Shown piece after piece: positions 6,451 through 10,369 of a stretch of 10,369 nucleotides of DNA. The notes beneath the pieces were generated by a model. It worked only from the letters and a program-made list of their open reading frames with translations, had not been told where the DNA came from and did no database searches. Both the position numbers and the translations under genes were made by a program. Position 1 is the first letter of the stretch. The number at the start of each line of letters is the position of its first letter. Origin of the DNA: Bacillota bacterium (GTDB lineage Bacteria; Bacillota; Clostridia; Lutisporales; Lutisporaceae); NCBI GenBank assembly GCA_023230985.1, contig JALNWH010000067.1, positions 1 through 10,369 of the forward strand. Reading direction: 5' to 3'.

Positions 6451-6470
6451 CTTTTGGGGAGTATTAAATT

Positions 6471-6605
6471 ATGAAAATAAAATTTAAATATATTTTATTG
6501 GTATTATCTATTATATTTATGGCTATAGGAGCTTTCAGGGGAGAGGTATCGGAAGTTTTAAAAAAGGCCATAAATATCTGTTTGGAGTGCATCGGAATTG
6601 GATAA
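6471..6605 (+). CDS. Small CXXC membrane protein, CD1871A type
   Basis: This 44-residue gene has a clear ribosome binding site, GGGGAG (6456-6461), 9 bases before its ATG. The product has a basic start (MKIKFKY), one hydrophobic helix (about residues 8-22, ILLVLSIIFMAIGAF), the RGEV segment, and ends KKAINICLECIGIG with Cys37 and Cys40 in a CXXC. This matches the small clostridial family named after Clostridioides difficile CD1871A, whose function is not established as far as I know. With positives at the start, the CXXC end would lie outside the membrane under the positive-inside rule. Its last 8 bases overlap the start of the polyferredoxin gene, implying coupled translation. A thiol or Fe-S partner role for the following genes is inference. 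Confidence 0.85.
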   Translation: MKIKFKYILLVLSIIFMAIGAFRGEVSEVLKKAINICLECIGIG

Positions 6606-7482
6606 TCTAAAGAGAAGATTTGTGCAGCTTTTATCTGCAATACTGGGAAATAGTTATTTTAAGGGATTTAGAGACGGTGTAATCTATCGTGGGAAACTTA
6701 AATCAGTTTGTTTCCCGGGGTTGAACTGTTATTCATGCCCCGGGGCGTACACGTCTTGTCCAATAGGATCATTACAAGCAATTACAGCCGGAATAAAACA
6801 CCAAATATCTTTTTATGTTTTGGGGTTTTTAATGATGATCGGTACCATAGGAGGAAGATTTGTATGCGGATGGATATGTCCTTTTGGTTTATTACAGGAA
6901 ATACTCTATAAAACTCCTTTAAAAAAAATTAGAATGAAAAAAGTTTTTAATTATGGGAAATATATATTTCTAATTGTTTTTGTGCTATTATTGCCGATTT
7001 TGCTGACAGATGAATTTGGCCTTGGTTCACCGTATTTTTGTAAATATATTTGTCCCGCAGGCACATTGGAAGCCGGCATACCTTTAGCAATAACTAATAT
7101 GGCCATCAGAGGAGCGATTGGTATACTTTATTACTGGAAGCTTCTTATACTGGGAGTATTCATTTATTTTTCCATGAAAATTTCAAGACCGTTTTGCAGG
7201 GCAGTTTGCCCTTTGGGTGCTATATATGCCTTATTTAATCCAATTAGTTTTTACAAAATGGATGTGGATTTGTGCAAATGTATAAAGTGTGATTTGTGCC
7301 AAAAAAATTGTCCTGTTGATATAAAAATATATGAAAATTTTAATAGTCCTGAATGTGTAAGGTGTGGCAAGTGTGTTAGTGTATGCCCTACAAATGCTAT
7401 AAAATCAGGGTTCAAAAACGGAAGGAGTAAAAGTGATGAAAAAAATCTGGATATCGTTAATTATTCTAATAATTGTAATTAG
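6598..7482 (+). CDS. Membrane 4Fe-4S polyferredoxin (NapH/NosR/CcoG-like)
   Basis: This 294-residue integral membrane iron-sulfur protein probably carries electrons across or along the membrane. An N-terminal cysteine cluster (Cys38, 44, 47, 54; LNCYSCPGAYTSCPIG) precedes three hydrophobic regions at about 68-88, 120-137 and 163-193. CXXXCP pairs stand at the membrane edges: Cys90/94 (CGWICP), Cys148/152 (CKYICP) and Cys200/204 (CRAVCP). The C terminus holds two bacterial ferredoxin motifs, Cys228/231/234/238 and Cys253/256/259/263, each ending CP, enough for two 4Fe-4S clusters. This architecture is shared with NapH, NosR and CcoG relatives. The start is TTG 6598, with GGAGTG (6584-6589) 8 bases upstream. 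The last 47 bases overlap the following gene, and the tail after about residue 272 looks dispensable. The partner and direction of electron flow are not shown. Confidence 0.88.
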   Translation: MDNLKRRFVQLLSAILGNSYFKGFRDGVIYRGKLKSVCFPGLNCYSCPGAYTSCPIGSLQAITAGIKHQISFYVLGFLMMIGTIGGRFVCGWICPFGLLQEILYKTPLKKIRMKKVFNYGKYIFLIVFVLLLPILLTDEFGLGSPYFCKYICPAGTLEAGIPLAITNMAIRGAIGILYYWKLLILGVFIYFSMKISRPFCRAVCPLGAIYALFNPISFYKMDVDLCKCIKCDLCQKNCPVDIKIYENFNSPECVRCGKCVSVCPTNAIKSGFKNGRSKSDEKNLDIVNYSNNCN

Positions 7483-7966
7483 CTTTTCTGCATGTAGCAA
7501 AGAAAATCAAGAAACTCAGGTGAATGGAAAAAATGATGCTGAAAAAATATTTAGAATACCGGATTTTAATTCAGTAGATTTAAACGGAAATGAAGTAAGT
7601 AATGACTTTTTTGCAAGTAATAATCTAACACTGGTAAATGTATGGACTACAACCTGTCCATCATGTCTTGGGGAGATACCGGCGTTGCAGGAAATAGAGG
7701 AAAAGTATATAGATAAAGGTGTCAGAGTACTGGGTATTTTGGCTGATGGAGAGGTAGAAAAAGGTAAAGTCTATATAAGCCAAAAAGACGCACAATATAT
7801 AAATATTCTTCCTACGGAAAGTTTGATAACAGGTTTTCTTGATGGTATCATGTATGTGCCTACAGCACTTTTGGTAGATAATACCGGTGCTATGATTGGT
7901 GAAATAATGGTGGGAGCTAAGTCAACAGAAGAGTTTTCAAAATTAATTGATGGCATACTTGAATAG
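7436..7966 (+). CDS. TlpA/ResA-like thioredoxin-fold lipoprotein
   Basis: This extracytoplasmic thiol-disulfide oxidoreductase of the TlpA/AhpC-TSA type has 176 residues. A signal peptide (KKIWISLIILIIVISFSAC) ends with Cys20 as the likely lipid anchor. After a polar linker come FRIPDFNSVDLNGNEV, the usual redoxin start, LVNVWTTTCPSCLGEIP with active-site Cys74 and Cys77 (CPSC), and MYVPTALLVDNTG, which holds the cis-proline. Length and motif order match full TlpA domains. AAGGAG (7422-7427) serves GTG 7433 or ATG 7436; the spacing of 8 favours ATG 7436. It overlaps the polyferredoxin gene by 47 bases, so the two are probably translated together. Such proteins usually need a membrane electron donor like CcdA; none is present here, and the neighbouring Fe-S membrane protein is a candidate. 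Whether it reduces or oxidises its substrates is unknown. Confidence 0.9.
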   Translation: MKKIWISLIILIIVISFSACSKENQETQVNGKNDAEKIFRIPDFNSVDLNGNEVSNDFFASNNLTLVNVWTTTCPSCLGEIPALQEIEEKYIDKGVRVLGILADGEVEKGKVYISQKDAQYINILPTESLITGFLDGIMYVPTALLVDNTGAMIGEIMVGAKSTEEFSKLIDGILE

Positions 7967-7986
7967 GTATAAGGCGGAGGTTATAT

Positions 7987-8760
7987 ATGTATGAAAATAT
8001 AGATAAGAAAACAATGATAAAAACACTTTTTGGCTGTGAAGTCGAGGACATTAAGGAAGATGTCATAATAAGTCCTATATGGTCTTTGAACAGCTTTACG
8101 GAAAAAGCGGAAAAAATTATAAAACATTTTAAAGGATGGTACAAAGGGGTGGCTCTCACATATAAAGGTAAGGATATTACCGTAATTAATAGCTGTATAG
8201 GAGCTCCTCTTACAGGTGACTGTGTAATTGCATTAGGTTATACTTCTTGCAAGAATATTCTATTTTCCGGATCTGCAGGGGGGATTAATGGTTTATATAA
8301 TTTTGGTGACATAGTAGTTAGTGATTGTGCCATAATTGGTGAAGGTTTTTCAAGATTTCATAAAAAAGATTTTAAAGAGGATTGTTTCGGAGAAGAGGTT
8401 TATGGCAGTAAAGCATTAGCAGATATTCTATTTAACAAGTCCAATGATTATGTTGGGGGCATGGGAATAAGTGTATACAAAGGAAAAGTTTTTTCAACGG
8501 ATTCTATCCTTGGAGAAAATAAGAAAAGTTTTGGTTTTATGATGGAAAAAGGATGCGACGGAGTGGAAATGGAGTTATCGGCGGTTTTTACAGCTAGCAA
8601 AGCTATCGGAAGGAATGCTGCCGGTCTAATCACTATAAGTGATCTTCCGCTAAAATATAAAAGCCTCTTTGAAGGAGTTAAAGAAAAAGATATAAAGGCT
8701 TATGAAGACAGTGCCAGGATGCTTCCGGAAATTTTGATGGAGGCGGTACTGGATATATAA
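7987..8760 (+). CDS. Nucleoside phosphorylase family protein (PNP/UDP type)
   Basis: This cytoplasmic protein of 257 residues has the single-domain NP-I fold (PNP_UDP_1), whose members cleave N-glycosidic bonds of nucleosides with phosphate or water. Visible motifs are ILFSGSAGGINGLYNFGDIVVSD, written here in parts as ILFSGSAGGI (91-100) and NFGDIVVSD, the substrate segment GVEMELSAVF (192-201) with the ribose-binding ME-E, and ISDLPL (217-222) with the base-region aspartate. The start is firm: GGCGGAGG (7973-7980) lies 6 bases before ATG 7987. It follows the TlpA gene by 20 bases and precedes the FAH gene by 21, so it is probably in the same operon. The sequence does not tell uridine or purine phosphorylase from a hydrolase such as MTA/SAH or futalosine nucleosidase; its divergence from textbook members leaves the substrate open. 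Confidence 0.8.
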   Translation: MYENIDKKTMIKTLFGCEVEDIKEDVIISPIWSLNSFTEKAEKIIKHFKGWYKGVALTYKGKDITVINSCIGAPLTGDCVIALGYTSCKNILFSGSAGGINGLYNFGDIVVSDCAIIGEGFSRFHKKDFKEDCFGEEVYGSKALADILFNKSNDYVGGMGISVYKGKVFSTDSILGENKKSFGFMMEKGCDGVEMELSAVFTASKAIGRNAAGLITISDLPLKYKSLFEGVKEKDIKAYEDSARMLPEILMEAVLDI

Positions 8761-8781
8761 TTTAAGGTTAGGAGGAATAAA

Positions 8782-9534
8782 ATGCAGTTTATAAGATTTA
8801 AAAAAGGTGATTTAATTAGTTATGGTAAAGTTAATGGGCAAAATGTGAATAGAATTGAAGGTGATATTTTTTCCAATTATAAAGTAACGGAAGACATCTA
8901 TAATCCAGCTGATATTGAGCTGCTTATACCTTGTTTACCGACTAAGATTATATGTATTGGGCTAAATTATAGATCCCATGCCTTGGAAATGGGCTTTGAA
9001 TTACCTGATGCACCTATAATTTTTTTAAAACCTTTGACATCAGCCTTGCCCCATGGAAAAGAAATAATAAAGCCAAAAATGTCGGAAAGAGTAGATTTTG
9101 AAGCGGAATTAGCTTTGGTAATCGGTAAAGAAGCCTTTGATATTGAGCCGGAGGAAGCCGGAGAGTACATTTTTGGTGCAACATGTTTTAATGATATAAC
9201 AGCAAGGGATTTGCAGCAAAAAGACGGTCAATGGACACGTGCCAAATCATTTAACACTTTTGCACCTTTTGGACCGAATATTACAACGGATATAGACTAT
9301 GATAATTTGTGCATTGAACTGATTCAAAATGGTAAGATAATGCAAAAATCAAATACTTCAGATTTTATATTTAACAGCCAAAGACTTGTAAGCTTTGTCA
9401 GCCAAATAATGACTTTATACCCCGGAGATATTATTGCAACAGGCACACCTTCGGGAATCGGTGCTGTTGAATCGGGAGATATTATAGAAGTAAAGATTGA
9501 AGAAATAGGTGTTTTAAAAAATACTGTGCGTTAA
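8782..9534 (+). CDS. Fumarylacetoacetate hydrolase family protein
   Basis: This 250-residue protein belongs to the FAH superfamily, metal-dependent enzymes acting on acylpyruvates or beta-keto acids in the cytoplasm. The N-terminal 50 residues are the small lead domain seen in many bacterial members. The catalytic part shows CIGLNYRSHALEMG with His66, PIIFLKP, the metal ligands Glu107 and Glu109 in DFEAEL and Asp138 in CFNDITARDLQ, Lys155 in RAKSFNTFAPFGP, and GTPSGIG (221-227). All key residues are present, so it should be active. Substrate is not readable: acylpyruvate hydrolysis (FAHD1-like), oxaloacetate decarboxylation or fumarylpyruvate hydrolysis are possible. TTAGGAGGA (8768-8776) precedes ATG 8782. 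It is the last gene of the probable operon; no GC-rich terminator follows. Confidence 0.9.
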   Translation: MQFIRFKKGDLISYGKVNGQNVNRIEGDIFSNYKVTEDIYNPADIELLIPCLPTKIICIGLNYRSHALEMGFELPDAPIIFLKPLTSALPHGKEIIKPKMSERVDFEAELALVIGKEAFDIEPEEAGEYIFGATCFNDITARDLQQKDGQWTRAKSFNTFAPFGPNITTDIDYDNLCIELIQNGKIMQKSNTSDFIFNSQRLVSFVSQIMTLYPGDIIATGTPSGIGAVESGDIIEVKIEEIGVLKNTVR

Positions 9535-9579
9535 AAAATACAATTAAGTCAATTAGTATAAATTAATTTACAAATCATA

Positions 9580-9608
9580 TTCTGTTAGGTGCTTTTTAAT
9601 GATATAAT
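9580..9608 (+). promoter_or_regulatory. Extended -10 promoter of the Kbl-like gene
   Basis: A perfect TATAAT (9603-9608) has TG at 9600-9601, an extended -10. The best -35 at 17 bp (TTCTGT, 9580-9585) is poor. Transcription near 9615 gives a leader of about 25 bases with only the ribosome binding site, so no T-box or riboswitch fits. Confidence 0.55.
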
Positions 9609-9640
9609 TAGATAAAAAAGGAATAGGGAGGTAAAACATA

Positions 9641-10369
9641 TTGAGTATACATGAACTGAATTTTATCACCCAAATGCTTAACGGACTTAAAGAACAAGGG
9701 GTATATAGGAAACTGGCGGTTTTGGAAGGCCCTTCGGGACCGAGGTCAATTATTAACGGTAAAGAAGTTATTAATCTTTCTTCAAACAATTATCTTGGAT
9801 TGGCAAACAATCCGAGAATGAAAAAAGCGGCTTTAGAAGCTTTGGAAAAATGGGGTGTAGGTGCCGGTGCAGTAAGGACAATAATCGGCAATATGACTAT
9901 TCATGAAGAATTGGAAAAGAAACTTGCAAAGTTTAAACATGTGGAAGCAGTCCTTGTATTTCAATCAGGATTTACAGCTAATGCCGGAGTGATTCCCGCT
10001 GTAGTAGATAAGGATGATATAATAATAAGTGATGAACTGAATCATGCCAGTATAATTGATGGCTGTAGGTTAAGCAGAGCTGATGTTATTAGATATAAGC
10101 ACAGCGATATGGCGGATTTGGAAAGAGTAATAGATGAGGTAAAAGATAATTACAATACTAAGCTTATAATTACGGACGGTGTCTTTAGTATGGACGGGGA
10201 TATTGCAAAGCTGCCTGAAATTGTAGAACTTGCAGAAAAATATGGATGTCTTACATATGTTGATGATGCTCATGCCAGCGGTGTTCTGGGTGAAAGCGGA
10301 AGAGGATCGGCAGATCATTTCGGACTTCATGGCCGAGTTGATATTCAGATAGGTACCTTGTCAAAAGCC
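9641..10369 (+). CDS. kbl: Glycine C-acetyltransferase / alpha-oxoamine synthase, 3' part beyond the window
   Basis: This PLP-dependent acyl-CoA:amino acid C-acyltransferase is most like 2-amino-3-ketobutyrate CoA ligase, which forms glycine and acetyl-CoA in threonine breakdown. The 243 visible residues (of about 395) include INLSSNNYLGLANNP (44-58), GVGAGAVRTIIGN (72-84), FQSGFTANAG (107-116), DELNHASIIDG with His135, TDGVFSMDGDIA (178-189), VDDAHASGVLGESG (207-220) and TLSKA, with the PLP lysine Lys242 as the second last residue in view. The start is TTG 9641, with AGGGAGGT (9625-9632) 8 bases upstream; no nearby ATG has such a site. 8-amino-7-oxononanoate synthase (BioF) shares all these motifs; the GAGAVRTIIGN region favours Kbl, but a companion tdh or bio gene would lie outside the window. 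Confidence 0.85.
   Translation, partial: MSIHELNFITQMLNGLKEQGVYRKLAVLEGPSGPRSIINGKEVINLSSNNYLGLANNPRMKKAALEALEKWGVGAGAVRTIIGNMTIHEELEKKLAKFKHVEAVLVFQSGFTANAGVIPAVVDKDDIIISDELNHASIIDGCRLSRADVIRYKHSDMADLERVIDEVKDNYNTKLIITDGVFSMDGDIAKLPEIVELAEKYGCLTYVDDAHASGVLGESGRGSADHFGLHGRVDIQIGTLSKA

Larger units (their letters stand above)
6106..6470. other. Non-coding stretch between tRNA-Thr and the redox cassette
   Basis: This stretch of 365 bases is AT-rich and holds no credible gene on either strand. It contains a promoter (6313-6340), a possibly folded leader (from about 6347), and a 9-bp inverted repeat, AGCCACTTA at 6188-6196 and TAAGTGGCT at 6365-6373. The part between 6110 and 6300 holds short AT palindromes (for example GCAATTGC) but nothing else I can name. 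Terminal repeats and target duplications of a mobile element are not evident. Confidence 0.6.

Noticed and set aside
9535..9640. Search for a T-box or terminator between the FAH and Kbl-like genes
   Set aside because: No AGGGTGGNACCGCG-type T-box sequence and no GC-bearing hairpin are present. Only AT-rich short repeats and the promoter are seen.
10070..10330. Minus-strand frame of 86 codons
   Set aside because: It lies entirely within the Kbl-like coding region, whose plus-strand frame carries clear PLP-enzyme motifs. The minus-strand translation has no recognisable domain or ribosome binding site.
1..10369. CRISPR arrays, insertion sequences, phage or toxin-antitoxin genes
   Set aside because: No regularly spaced repeats, transposase or integrase motifs, or paired small toxin-like genes are visible. 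Apart from the overlaps noted, the window looks like ordinary chromosome.

Overview
The window reads as chromosomal DNA of a low-GC, anaerobic Gram-positive bacterium of the Clostridia/Tissierellia type. The evidence is AT-rich third positions, strong AGGAGG-type ribosome binding sites, frequent TTG starts, lipoprotein signal peptides, a YbaK/ProX-type editing protein, and a CD1871A-type small CXXC membrane protein in a redox cassette. This placement is inferred from gene content; the species cannot be named from the sequence.

Layout. (1) 1-700: a short AT-rich upstream region, then a free-standing Ala-tRNA(Pro) deacylase of the ProXp-ala/PrdX family. (2) 740-4311: a cobalamin riboswitch with a transcription-terminator expression platform, followed by a complete corrinoid ABC importer in the order btuF (lipoprotein), btuD (ATPase with an extra C-terminal domain of about 160 residues), btuC (permease). 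(3) 4304-5338, minus strand: low-specificity L-threonine aldolase, convergent with btuC. The two genes overlap at their stop codons inside one perfect 22-bp palindrome that can act as a bidirectional terminator. (4) 5435-6028: an unrecognised membrane-anchored, exported protein, divergent from the aldolase gene. Its stop codon lies one base from the 3' end of a minus-strand tRNA-Thr(CGT). (5) 6106-6470: a non-coding stretch with a good extended -10 promoter and a possibly folded leader. (6) 6471-9534: a likely operon of five genes: a 44-aa CXXC membrane peptide, a membrane polyferredoxin, a TlpA-like thioredoxin lipoprotein, a nucleoside-phosphorylase-family protein and a fumarylacetoacetate-hydrolase-family protein. 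(7) 9641-end: the first 243 codons of an alpha-oxoamine synthase, most like glycine C-acetyltransferase (Kbl), cut by the window edge just after its PLP lysine.

How the genes may work together. The btu block is a self-contained B12 uptake unit shut off by its ligand. The threonine aldolase and Kbl-like enzyme both produce glycine from threonine-derived carbon, but they are in separate transcription units. The most intriguing block is the overlapping trio at 6471-7966. Its cysteine content suggests a membrane route that moves electrons between cytoplasmic Fe-S centres and a thioredoxin-like lipoprotein outside the membrane. No CcdA/DsbD-type protein is present in the window. That role is inference.

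Five of the eleven protein genes appear to start with TTG when starts are placed by their ribosome binding sites, and several longest-frame starts are therefore adjusted here.
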